Shown here piece after piece: positions 33,562 through 41,886 of a stretch of DNA of 64,000 nt. Numbering within the stretch: position 1 is the stretch's first letter; every line of letters starts with the position of its first letter. The DNA is from Brevibacillus fluminis (GTDB lineage: Bacteria > Bacillota > Bacilli > Brevibacillales > Brevibacillaceae), in NCBI RefSeq assembly GCF_003710825.1, contig NZ_RHHQ01000012.1:558001-622000 (forward strand). Direction: 5' to 3'. The notes under the pieces are model-generated. The model did not search any database and had not been told where the DNA came from. It saw only the letters and a list, made by a program, of their open reading frames with translations. The position numbers were made by a program, and so were the translations under genes.

Positions 33562-34995
33562 CTATAGCCAGCGCAGCCCTTTTGGATAATGGTTTTTCAG
33601 CTGTTCATCCACCTGCTTGCCCCAGCCCAGGGCAAAACCGTCCACTGTGACGATCGTCCATCCGTTTTGTCCGGAGTGAGTCAAGGATTCACCCTTCAGG
33701 TAACGCAAAACCGCTGAATCGGACGATGTGAAATTGGCAGTCCGTGCCGCATCGGTAGGGCGGCAGCCGAGCGCTAACGCATGCGAAGGTTCAAAACGGC
33801 CTTTTTTCACGGTGCCCAGATGCCAGCCGGCACGCGCGACTTTGATTCCGGCAAGGTCGATGTAACCTTGCGGAAGCACGTACAGCTGCTCACCAAACAG
33901 GATGTAGGCGGAAGGATCTGTTGAAGCTAGGGACAGCCCCGGCAGCGCTTCACGTGCAAACTCGTTCCAGAGGCCAATCGCTTCAGCAAGGCCTGCAGCA
34001 GGCTTGGCTGGTTTATTTTTCTTTTTCGCTGCAACCTGCACAGGGGCTATTTCGTCTATACCCTGGATGCCTTCTTGTGACTGCTTTCTGATCCTCGCGA
34101 TGTAATGTCCTTCCCCATGCAACCGATGTGGCCACAGCCGTGCTGTCTGATGCAAAGCAGGCAGAGCTGGCTCTGCCCAATCCGCTTCTCCAGGCGAGTA
34201 GAGCGCATGATGCTTAATCGATTCTACAGTAAACTCGGGATGACGCAGAAGAAAGCTTGCGATCGATTGTTCATTTTCCAAAGGCGCAAAGGTACAGGTG
34301 GAGTAAACCAGTACACCACCTGGCTTCAGCATGCGCGCGGCCGCTTCGAGAATGTCCTGCTGCATGCGGCCGCATTCCGCGACCTTATCCTCGGACCAAT
34401 CTTCAATGGCCTCTGGCAGCTTGCGGAACATACCTTCACCCGAGCAGGGCGCGTCTACAAGAATATGGTCAAAAAACAGTGGAAACCGCTCCATCAGCCG
34501 CTCCGGCGTTTCATTGGTCACGATCGCATTGGTGATGCCCAACCGCTCGATGTTTTCTGATAGCGCTTTGACACGGGCGGGATGAATCTCATTCGTGACC
34601 AAGAGCCCTTTGCCTTGCATCATGCCACCGATTTGTGTCGATTTACCGCCGGGCGCGGCACACAGATCGAGAATGGTTTCGCCGGGAAGCACATCCAGCG
34701 CTTCCGCAGCGGCCATGGCGCTCGGCTCTTGCAGATAGTACAGCCCGCATGCATGGTAAGGATGCTTCCCCGGGCGTTCCTCACCAGCGTACGTGAATCC
34801 GGTCGGGCACCACGAAACAGGTGTCAATGAAAAGGGGAGTGACTGTTGCAGGCGCTCTCTGTCTTGAGAAAGCTTTAATGGATTTACCCGCAAACCTTGC
34901 CAGGCAGGAAGGGTATAGCTATGGATAAATGCGTCGAATTGATTGTCTAAAAGCGACTCCATCCGTTGGATAAAGCGCTGCGGCAAAGCTTTCAT
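33562..34995 (-). CDS. rsmF: rRNA m5C methyltransferase, RsmF/YebU-like
   Basis: A 477-residue NOL1/NOP2/Sun-family enzyme that methylates a cytosine in 16S rRNA using SAM. It has the SAM-binding ILDLCAAPGGKSTQIGGMM, the motif IV cysteine in DAPCSGEGMFRK and the catalytic motif VI cysteine in VYSTCTFAPLENEQ. The C-terminal 180 residues form the extra RNA-binding module typical of RsmF rather than of RsmB. The start has GGGGGA upstream. The gene converges on the two-component unit and shares its terminator. Confidence 0.9.
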   Translation of the reverse strand: MKALPQRFIQRMESLLDNQFDAFIHSYTLPAWQGLRVNPLKLSQDRERLQQSLPFSLTPVSWCPTGFTYAGEERPGKHPYHACGLYYLQEPSAMAAAEALDVLPGETILDLCAAPGGKSTQIGGMMQGKGLLVTNEIHPARVKALSENIERLGITNAIVTNETPERLMERFPLFFDHILVDAPCSGEGMFRKLPEAIEDWSEDKVAECGRMQQDILEAAARMLKPGGVLVYSTCTFAPLENEQSIASFLLRHPEFTVESIKHHALYSPGEADWAEPALPALHQTARLWPHRLHGEGHYIARIRKQSQEGIQGIDEIAPVQVAAKKKNKPAKPAAGLAEAIGLWNEFAREALPGLSLASTDPSAYILFGEQLYVLPQGYIDLAGIKVARAGWHLGTVKKGRFEPSHALALGCRPTDAARTANFTSSDSAVLRYLKGESLTHSGQNGWTIVTVDGFALGWGKQVDEQLKNHYPKGLRWL

Positions 34996-35088
34996 GGAAT
35001 CGAAAATCCCCCTATGTAATTAAATTGTGAAACGACAGGAAAATGGCGAAATATGGCGAATGAAAGAAAGGAGTGAGGTGAACTGGCA

Positions 35089-35850
35089 TTGAGTAGGTCA
35101 CGTGCTGAAAAGTATCGCTCACGACGTCGAGTCGACTCGGAAGTTGGCCGATTTTGGGTTCTTGGGCTATTATTCTCCCTGTTGGTATTAGCCGTCGAAT
35201 TCTTTATCGAAATTCCTTCCAATGCACCATGGCTGCAGGATATGGAAATGGCCCTGTTTTCCGCTAGTTTTACGCTGCTTGCGTTTTATTTGCTGGGATT
35301 AACCTTTATCTTTTCCCGCCAGGAGGAGACTGGAAAGGTCAGTCATCAGGTCATCATCTATGTATGGTTAGGAGCAATCCTGTTTCATTTGTTCCTGCTT
35401 ATCAGCAATATCAGCAATCAGCATGTTTATAAAGCGGGGATCATTCTGTTTCTCGGCCCCTTGTTTCTCACCATCTATCATTTTATCACGTATTTGTCCG
35501 CTTTGCGCGAAGCGCAGCGGGAGAGCCAGCTGGCAGCGGCCGTCTCCAATGAGCGGGTCGCCTATCAACTGATTCTCGAAGCGACAAAGGTACATAGTGA
35601 GATCAAAAGGCTCGGGGAGTTCTATCCGGAAGTGGAGCAGATGCTAAAGGCCAACGATTTTTATGGCAAAATGGAGCGATACATCTTAGAAATGCAGCAG
35701 CATTTGCATGCTGAACGATTTGAGCGCAAAGAAATGGAAATGCTGGAAGGGCATTACTATTATTTGGAAAATCTGCTGACACTGGTGAAACAGCATCCTG
35801 GCATTGTGGAATCGCGGCTGTTTACCCATCGTGAGGAGCAGGGGAAATAA
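35089..35850 (+). CDS. Four-helix membrane protein with coiled-coil tail, unknown role
   Basis: A 253-residue protein. Hydrophobic segments lie at about 22-41, 52-74, 88-107 and 115-135, and the remaining 115 residues are charged and helical, probably a cytoplasmic coiled coil. I recognise no family. The TTG start is supported by AAAGGAGTGAGGTG eight bases upstream. A soluble chemoreceptor gene begins 12 bases after its stop, so the pair is co-transcribed. A membrane partner that localises or feeds the chemoreceptor is a plausible but unproven reading. Confidence 0.72.
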   Translation: MSRSRAEKYRSRRRVDSEVGRFWVLGLLFSLLVLAVEFFIEIPSNAPWLQDMEMALFSASFTLLAFYLLGLTFIFSRQEETGKVSHQVIIYVWLGAILFHLFLLISNISNQHVYKAGIILFLGPLFLTIYHFITYLSALREAQRESQLAAAVSNERVAYQLILEATKVHSEIKRLGEFYPEVEQMLKANDFYGKMERYILEMQQHLHAERFERKEMEMLEGHYYYLENLLTLVKQHPGIVESRLFTHREEQGK

Positions 35851-35862
35851 AGGGGGATTTAC

Positions 35863-36816
35863 ATGTTCTGGAAGAAGAAGGGGAACCAAGAAGCATCTCA
35901 TGTAGCTGTTATGGATACGCCTGCTGTCGCACAGCAGGAAACCGCAGCGACAAAGCAAGCTTTAGAGCATGAGCTTGCATCACTGTACGAAAAATTGGGA
36001 CATGTGATTTCGCAGCAGGGTGTTGTGGACAACAAGCATGGAGAACTGGCGAAGCTTGCCGGCAATTTGAAAAACGTCGTGGACACGATTCAAGGCTTGG
36101 GCCAGAAATCGGATGATGTCACGGAAAAGCTGCAGGGCCATGGCGAACGTTTGGACCAAATGTCCAAGCAATCGGCAAGCCGGCTGCTCGACGGCAAAAA
36201 ATCGCTGGAAAACGTCGTGAACGTCGTATCCTTGCTGGAACGCGAATCGGCGAATACTGCTGTTTCCATGAGCCGCTTGGAAGAGCGCTCGTCGGAAATC
36301 ACCAGCATCGTGCAAGTAATCAGCGACATTGCGAACCAAACCAACCTGTTGGCATTGAACGCGGCTATCGAAGCAGCGCGTGCCGGCGAGCAAGGCAGAG
36401 GCTTCGCAGTTGTTGCGGATGAAGTGCGCAAGTTGGCTGAAATGACGGCGAATTCAACCAAAAACATCGCTGCGCTGATCGAGAAAATTCAAGAAGAGAC
36501 AAAAGAAGCGTTGGCAAACAGCGAAAAGAGCACCAAAGCGATTCATGAGGGCTTGGCTGCCAGCCAAGATGCTGCAGGGAAAATGGAAGCGATCGCAGGT
36601 TCTTTCCAAGAAGTTTCCGTGGAAATGCAGCAGGTCGTGGGCGCGATCCAGCAGCAGCGTAACCTGTCCAACAGCTTGGCTGCACAATCCCAGCAAGCAA
36701 ACGAAGTGTTGGGACAAATGCATGATGGCGTCTTGGCATTTGAGCGTGAGGCGCACGTTGTCAAACAGGACCTTGAAGCGACGCATAAAGGTTTCAAAAC
36801 GCTTTTGCAATCATAG
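35863..36816 (+). CDS. Soluble methyl-accepting chemotaxis protein
   Basis: A 317-residue chemoreceptor signalling protein without any transmembrane segment or recognised ligand domain. Residues 30-150 are a long helix of heptads; the highly conserved hairpin tip that binds CheA/CheW lies at about 155-195 (ANQTNLLALNAAIEAARAGE, then FAVVADEVRKLAE). The short N-terminus (MFWKKKGNQ) is basic. The start has AAAGGGGGATT upstream. It would act in the cytoplasm or at the membrane through the neighbouring four-helix protein. Confidence 0.88.
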   Translation: MFWKKKGNQEASHVAVMDTPAVAQQETAATKQALEHELASLYEKLGHVISQQGVVDNKHGELAKLAGNLKNVVDTIQGLGQKSDDVTEKLQGHGERLDQMSKQSASRLLDGKKSLENVVNVVSLLERESANTAVSMSRLEERSSEITSIVQVISDIANQTNLLALNAAIEAARAGEQGRGFAVVADEVRKLAEMTANSTKNIAALIEKIQEETKEALANSEKSTKAIHEGLAASQDAAGKMEAIAGSFQEVSVEMQQVVGAIQQQRNLSNSLAAQSQQANEVLGQMHDGVLAFEREAHVVKQDLEATHKGFKTLLQS

Positions 36817-36848
36817 TATATCAATCGGACAAATCATTGAATGCAAAA

Positions 36849-36879
36849 AGGGCTCTGCCAGCATGTTTGGCGGAGCCCT
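36849..36879 (+). terminator. Terminator-like hairpin behind the soluble chemoreceptor gene
   Basis: AGGGCTC (36849-36855) pairs with GAGCCCT (36873-36879) with an inner GCCA/TGGC helix. The T run behind it is weak. Confidence 0.6.
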
Positions 36880-36920
36880 GCTGTTTACTGCAGCACGTAG
36901 CGTTTAATTCATACGAGACG

Positions 36921-36960
36921 AACCCCCCTTAGCACCTATAGCGTGCGGAGGGGGTTTTTG
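36921..36960. terminator. Second hairpin between convergent genes
   Basis: AACCCCC (36921-36927) pairs with GGGGGTT (36950-36956), with inner GCAC/GTGC, and is followed by TTT on the plus strand. It may back up the terminator at 36849 and also lie in the path of the leftward methyltransferase transcript. Confidence 0.6.
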
Positions 36961-37007
36961 CATGGGATATGTTACATTCAGCCTGTTAACAGGAAAGGGG
37001 CGGGTCG

Positions 37008-37694
37008 CTATGCCTTCTTCAGCACGAACAGCGTCATAAAGCTTACCGCCTGCTGCAAATCTTCTGGGAGGGACGCGGCAATTTCCGGGGAAATTGCCTC
37101 TTTGTACACAGGAATCATTTCTACGGTTGTAAAACCGTTTTCTTCCGCCAGTTGCTTGGCTTCCCACGGCATCATGGTGTTCTGAATAATGGATTCGTCG
37201 TACAGGCGGCGGTAACTGAAAGCACGCGGACCAGCAGTCGGACCCAAAATGCCAAGCAGCAGGTGCCCATTTCGTGGGAGCAAGCGATGGAATTCACGCA
37301 ATGTTTTAAGTGGAAATGGAGTAAATTCAACTACATTGATCGAAAGAATGCCGGCAAAGGTTTCGTCCGCGAATGGAAGCGAGGAAATGTCCCCTTGCTG
37401 GAAATGCAGCTTGGCTCCATCTGTCATGTGTTTTTGCGCCCATTCAATCATTTCAGTCGAAAGGTCTACGCCCTCCACGGTATAGCCTTGAAGGGCGAGC
37501 TTCCAACTCGCGTAGCCATCCCCGCATCCCGCATCAAGCAAGGGGCCATCCTCAGGCTTGACGTACGTGGTCAGGAGCGGCAAAATCCTTTTCCGGCTCC
37601 CTTTTTCCCAGCGACCAGCACTTTCCTCGTGCCAGCTAGCCGCCCGTTTGTTCCATTCATCTGCTGCTTGTGTAATCCACTCTGAATGTGCCAT
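37008..37694 (-). CDS. Class I SAM-dependent methyltransferase
   Basis: A 228-residue enzyme with the Rossmann SAM motif LLDAGCGDGYASWKLALQGY (about residues 51-70), the acidic ribose contact in EGVDLSTEMI and the post-motif DISSLPFADETFAGI. The fold is the Methyltransf_11 type used for small molecules. AAAGGAG lies 13 bases before the ATG, with a second GAGGAGAAG closer. No neighbour indicates the substrate. Confidence 0.87.
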   Translation of the reverse strand: MAHSEWITQAADEWNKRAASWHEESAGRWEKGSRKRILPLLTTYVKPEDGPLLDAGCGDGYASWKLALQGYTVEGVDLSTEMIEWAQKHMTDGAKLHFQQGDISSLPFADETFAGILSINVVEFTPFPLKTLREFHRLLPRNGHLLLGILGPTAGPRAFSYRRLYDESIIQNTMMPWEAKQLAEENGFTTVEMIPVYKEAISPEIAASLPEDLQQAVSFMTLFVLKKA

Positions 37695-37741
37695 CTTCTC
37701 CTCTACGCTCCTTTTTCGATTGCATCACTTTCATTTTACAG

Positions 37742-37772
37742 GAAAAAACACCGCCTGAGGGACGGTGTTTGC
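37742..37772 (-). terminator. Leftward terminator of the Gln/Asn/Ser-rich protein gene
   Basis: On the minus strand AAACACCG pairs with CGGTGTTT over a 9-base loop, followed by TTTT. Confidence 0.75.
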
Positions 37773-37815
37773 GAAAGGCACGCGACCGTTGCTGGACAGC
37801 CGCAATTGCCTTCTT

Positions 37816-38259
37816 TTAGTTTTGGGTAAAGGATTGATTCAGGACGCTATCCTGTGCTGCCGCATTGCTGGAAGACGTCGTTTGGTTTTGCAGCAGGGAA
37901 TGACTGATTGCGGTGTTGCCGCCCTGCGGGGTGCTTGACGCATAGCTCGCATTGGCATTGTTGACATTGGCATAAACGGTTGGGTTCACGCTGCTGCGCA
38001 CCGTTTCGTAGTTCGGCATGCTTGGCTGCTGCATCGGTTGGTACTGATTATGCCGGGACGCCTCAAAGCTGAGCTGTGCCGTCAGGCTGTAGAGCTGCTG
38101 GAGCATCGCGTTTGACTGGTTTTCGGAAGCTGCAAGCGTTTGCAGCTGGTTCGCGATTGCATGGAGCGTGTTGGCTGTATTGCGCTCGTTTTGTTGCAGC
38201 TGTGTAATCAGACGCTGTATCTCGTTGGTCAAGCCAGGTGACTGATAATGGTTATACAT
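37816..38259 (-). CDS. Gln/Asn/Ser-rich protein of unknown function
   Basis: A 147-residue protein. Residues 10-70 are predicted helical with heptads (EIQRLITQLQQNERNTANTL); the C-terminal 80 residues are of low complexity, rich in Asn, Ser, Gln and Ala and with almost no charge. Composition and layout recall spore-coat or small adhesive proteins, but I recognise no family and make no functional claim. GAGGAGGT precedes the ATG and a clean terminator follows, which supports a real gene. Confidence 0.7.
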   Translation of the reverse strand: MYNHYQSPGLTNEIQRLITQLQQNERNTANTLHAIANQLQTLAASENQSNAMLQQLYSLTAQLSFEASRHNQYQPMQQPSMPNYETVRSSVNPTVYANVNNANASYASSTPQGGNTAISHSLLQNQTTSSSNAAAQDSVLNQSFTQN

Positions 38260-38476
38260 GTGGGTAAACCTCCTCGGCTTCTCAAGTCGTGTTAGAAAGA
38301 AAACAGGGTATTTCTGAACACTAGTCTTTACCTCAAATGGAAAAGTATACAGACACCATCATGAGCGCCGCATCGTACGCTATTTTTGAAACGTGAAACG
38401 GCATCATGCGAGATTTTACCCAGTTGAAGGATAAAAGCGTCACTGTTTTTAAGCGTTAGTCGGTGTTCTTGCGAGG

Positions 38477-38488
38477 GGAAGCGTTTCC
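38477..38488. promoter_or_regulatory. Possible cre-like site upstream of hppD
   Basis: GGAAGCGTTTCC is a near-perfect palindrome centred on CG, with two deviations from the usual CcpA consensus. It lies about 55 bases before the hppD start codon. Confidence 0.3.
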
Positions 38489-38542
38489 ATTGTAATCTCA
38501 TGGTAATGAGCATGAATTTTCCAAATTGGGAGGCAAATCGGC

Positions 38543-39631
38543 ATGAGCACAGATTTTTTTCCGATTCAAGATTGGGACTATGCAGAGTTTTATGTAGGCA
38601 ATGCGAAGCAGGCTATGCACTACTTCACGAAAGCGTTCGGCTTTGAGGCGTATGCCTACCAAGGATTAGAAACAGGCAGCCGCGACAAAGTTTCGTATGT
38701 CGTTAAGCAAAATCACATCCGCTTTGTGCTGACCAGCTCATTGGTGCCGGACAGCCCAATCGCCGAATTCGTCAAAAAGCATGGCGACGGTGTGAAGGAT
38801 ATCGCACTGCGCGTCGAGGACTGTGAGCGCGCGTTCCAGGAAGCGGTTTCGCGCGGGGCAATTCCGGTGATGGAGCCAACGGTCTTCAACGATGAGTTCG
38901 GTACAGTCAAAAAGGCATCGATCGCGACGTATGGTGACAATATTCACTCCTTGATCGAGCGCAAAGATTATAAAGGTGTATTTTTCCCAGGTTTCCGCGC
39001 GTACGAGTCTGCGGTGAAAGGGGAATCGACGGCGCTGATTGGAATTGACCACATGGTCGGAAACGTGGAAGTGATGGATGAGTGGACAGCCTACTACGAA
39101 AAGGTGATGGGCTTTACCTCGCTCCAAAACTTCAGTGACGACGATATCTCTACCGAGTATTCCGCGCTGATGTCCAAAGTGATGCAAAGCGGAACCGGAC
39201 GGATCAAATTCCCGATCAACGAGCCGGCAGAAGGACGTCGCAAATCGCAAATCCAGGAGTTCCTTGATTTTTACCAAGGGCCAGGGGTTCAGCACATTGC
39301 GTTGCTCACCAATGACATCGTGACGACCGTCACCAAGCTGCGTGAAAACGGCGTAGATTTCCTGCATGTGCCGGATACGTATTACGAAGATTTGAAAGAG
39401 CGAGTCGGCGATATCGATGAGGACATTGAAACATTGCGTAAGCTTCGCGTCCTGGTTGACCGGGACGATGAAGGCTACCTGCTGCAGCTGTTCAGCAAAC
39501 CGATTGTCGATCGCCCTACGCTATTCGTAGAAATCATTCAGCGAAAAGGCGCACGCGGTTTTGGCAACGGAAACTTCAAGGCATTGTTTGAATCGCTGGA
39601 GCGCGAACAAGAACTGCGTGGCAATCTATAG
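38543..39631 (+). CDS. hppD: 4-Hydroxyphenylpyruvate dioxygenase
   Basis: A 362-residue non-haem iron dioxygenase that converts 4-hydroxyphenylpyruvate to homogentisate in tyrosine breakdown. Two vicinal-oxygen-chelate halves are visible; the iron ligands are the His in GIDHMVGNVE (about 170), the His in GVQHIALLTND (about 250) and the Glu in LFVEIIQRKG (about 328). The C-terminal gating helix is RGFGNGNFKALFESLEREQ. GGGAGG precedes the ATG. It stands alone; no homogentisate dioxygenase or fumarylacetoacetase is in the window. Confidence 0.95.
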   Translation: MSTDFFPIQDWDYAEFYVGNAKQAMHYFTKAFGFEAYAYQGLETGSRDKVSYVVKQNHIRFVLTSSLVPDSPIAEFVKKHGDGVKDIALRVEDCERAFQEAVSRGAIPVMEPTVFNDEFGTVKKASIATYGDNIHSLIERKDYKGVFFPGFRAYESAVKGESTALIGIDHMVGNVEVMDEWTAYYEKVMGFTSLQNFSDDDISTEYSALMSKVMQSGTGRIKFPINEPAEGRRKSQIQEFLDFYQGPGVQHIALLTNDIVTTVTKLRENGVDFLHVPDTYYEDLKERVGDIDEDIETLRKLRVLVDRDDEGYLLQLFSKPIVDRPTLFVEIIQRKGARGFGNGNFKALFESLEREQELRGNL

Positions 39632-39645
39632 TGAGTAAGGCAGCG

Positions 39646-39671
39646 GCCGTCTCTTTCAAGAGGCGGCTTTC
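39646..39671 (+). terminator. Terminator of hppD
   Basis: GCCGTCTCTT-tc-AAGAGGCGGC with one G-T pair, followed by TTTCT. Confidence 0.7.
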
Positions 39672-39816
39672 TCGTGCAAACGCAGGTACCGCCAAATAGG
39701 ACGGCGGTAGTCAGGTTTTCAAACAGAAATCAAAGCGGGAGAGCCGCTTCTTTGCTATCATAGAAAAAAATGCAACCAAGCGGCTGGAGTAAAAGAAAGG
39801 GAGTGGGCCTTAAGCA

Positions 39817-41160
39817 ATGCGAAAAATCTGGTTTAAGCTGGCGCTGATACTGCTTGCCGTCAGTCTGGGTGGAATCATGCTTTCTACCCTTCTTTCCATT
39901 AAAGAGATGGATGATAACTTTTCGGCGTACTTGCACGATGTCAGCCGTAAGCACAATCAGGAAATCGTTCGCTTGCTTGCCGCGAGCCATACGCAGGAGC
40001 AGGGATGGGATAAACAGAGCTTTGCGCTGCTGCAGCAAATGGCTGACGTGATCGATCTGCATATTCAGCTGTATGACCAAGACCAGCGATTTTTAGGCGA
40101 TTTTCACGAGCGTGACGACGGGGTGAAGCATATTTTTGACCCGCGTTCGCTTTTGCCCGTGGAAAGCGGGGGAAGGACGGTCGGCTATGTCAGCATTCAG
40201 CATAATGAACAGGCGGAGACAGAGGAGCTGGCGGGGCATTTCCGTTCAGCGCATACGTCAGCACTTGTATGGACGACGCTCTTCGTCTCGCTGCTCGTTG
40301 GGGTGATTGGCATTATGGCGGCGCGCAAGTTCGTTAAGCCGGTGGAACGAATCCGAACAGCATCGCTTGCGGCGGCGAGCGGCGATTTGCGCGTGCGCGT
40401 GCCAGTCCCGAATGGATCCGATGAGCTGTCGGATTTGGTTCATTCGTTCAATCAGCTGGTAGCGACATTGGAAACGCAAGAGCGTTTGCGCAAACAGCTC
40501 ACGTCCGATATCGCACATGAGCTGCGAACGCCCCTCAATACGATTTTGGCACAGGTGGAGGGCATGATCGACGGGATTTGGCCCGCCACGCCCGCTCATC
40601 TCGAGTCGACAAGATCAGAGGTGCTGCGGTTAAGCCAAATCATTCACGATCTGGATCAGGTGATTCAAGCGGAGCTGGGAACAGGTGGCATGGAGATGGA
40701 GGAGCTGGAAGCGGGACAGGCCGTCAACATGCTCGCAGGCTCCATGAGCGCTGCATTTGCCAAAGCGCAGGTTCGCCTTTTGCTAGACATCGCTCCTGAA
40801 CCGGTTTGGATCGTTGGGAATCTGCAAAAAATTGAGCAGGTTCTGACCAATCTGCTGGCGAATGCGCTGCGGCACACAGGCGTTGGGGGTGAAGTGACCG
40901 TATCGCTTGTAAAGACCGATAACCTGTTAGTAATGCAGGTAGCAGACAATGGCACAGGGATTCACCCAGATGATCTGCCGTTTGTGTTTGAACGCTTTTT
41001 CCGCGGAGACCGTGCGCGGCAACGGGGGACGGGGAGCGGCTCCGGCCTAGGACTATCAATCGTGAAGGGAATCGTGGAGGCACATGGTGGCGTGATCCAC
41101 ATCGAGAGCAAGCTTGAGGCGGGTACGACTGTTACGATCCGCATGCCTTTGGCAAAATAA
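39817..41160 (+). CDS. Orphan sensor histidine kinase (BaeS/PhoR type)
   Basis: A 447-residue membrane kinase. TM1 spans about 7-28, an extracellular sensor of about 120 residues follows, TM2 spans about 148-170, then HAMP, HisKA with the phosphorylated His in DIAHELRTPLNTIL, and HATPase with VADNGTGIHPDDLPFVFERF and GSGLGLSIVKGIVEAHGG. AAAGAAAGGGAG precedes ATG 39817. Kinases of this class normally sit behind an OmpR-type regulator, but the gene before it is hppD and the one after it a hydrolase, so its partner is outside the window. Confidence 0.9.
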   Translation: MRKIWFKLALILLAVSLGGIMLSTLLSIKEMDDNFSAYLHDVSRKHNQEIVRLLAASHTQEQGWDKQSFALLQQMADVIDLHIQLYDQDQRFLGDFHERDDGVKHIFDPRSLLPVESGGRTVGYVSIQHNEQAETEELAGHFRSAHTSALVWTTLFVSLLVGVIGIMAARKFVKPVERIRTASLAAASGDLRVRVPVPNGSDELSDLVHSFNQLVATLETQERLRKQLTSDIAHELRTPLNTILAQVEGMIDGIWPATPAHLESTRSEVLRLSQIIHDLDQVIQAELGTGGMEMEELEAGQAVNMLAGSMSAAFAKAQVRLLLDIAPEPVWIVGNLQKIEQVLTNLLANALRHTGVGGEVTVSLVKTDNLLVMQVADNGTGIHPDDLPFVFERFFRGDRARQRGTGSGSGLGLSIVKGIVEAHGGVIHIESKLEAGTTVTIRMPLAK

Positions 41161-41187
41161 TAGATCAATCGGGAGAAGGATGGAGCC

Positions 41188-41817
41188 ATGCTGAAAATAA
41201 TCAACCAGCGTGCAAACGCGATCGTTGTTTTGCATGAAATATACGGGATCAATGCCCATATGGAGGAAGTGTGCGAGCAGTTCGCACAAACGGGATTTGA
41301 TGTGTTTTGCCCCAACTTGCTTGGGCGTGAGCAGCCTTTCGGTTATGACGAAGAACAAGCTGCCTATCACAATTTCGTAGAGACGGTCGGATTCGATCAT
41401 GGGTATGAACAGGTGACGGAATTGATTCGCAGCCTGCGCGACCGTTATGAGCATGTTATTGTGACAGGGTACAGCATCGGAGCTACGATCGCATGGCGCT
41501 GCAGTGAACAGGCAGGGCTTTGCGACGGGGTTGTCGGCTACTACGGCTCGCGGATCCGGCAGTATCCTGACCTTCAGCCAGCATGCCCGGTTTTGCTCTT
41601 TTTGCCGAGTGAAGAAAAGGCGTTTGATGTAAGGGAGCTGTTGGCTGTCCTTCAGCAAAAAGAGATAGTGAAGACATGGCAGCTCGAAGGTCTGCACGGA
41701 TGCTGTGATCCTCATTCCGCTCATTTTGTGCCCAACGCTTATGAATTCGCATGGGAAAAAACAGCTGCCTTTATCAAAACGATTGCATCAGGACAGAAAA
41801 CTAACGAGCTGTTGTAG
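41188..41817 (+). CDS. Dienelactone hydrolase-like alpha/beta hydrolase
   Basis: A 209-residue hydrolase. The nucleophile elbow is GYSIGATIAWR, with serine where classic dienelactone hydrolases have cysteine; AIVVLHEIYGINAHM near the N-terminus is the family's oxyanion region, and the catalytic His is probably in LHGCCDPHSAHF. GGAGAAGGATGGAG precedes the ATG. It follows the orphan kinase by 27 bases and is likely co-transcribed. Substrate unknown. Confidence 0.8.
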   Translation: MLKIINQRANAIVVLHEIYGINAHMEEVCEQFAQTGFDVFCPNLLGREQPFGYDEEQAAYHNFVETVGFDHGYEQVTELIRSLRDRYEHVIVTGYSIGATIAWRCSEQAGLCDGVVGYYGSRIRQYPDLQPACPVLLFLPSEEKAFDVRELLAVLQQKEIVKTWQLEGLHGCCDPHSAHFVPNAYEFAWEKTAAFIKTIASGQKTNELL

Positions 41818-41886
41818 CAGGCATGCAGAGAATGTGATCCCGCTATGTGCGACAGATCGCCTTCTCCTCGTGGGCCAGTATGTTCC

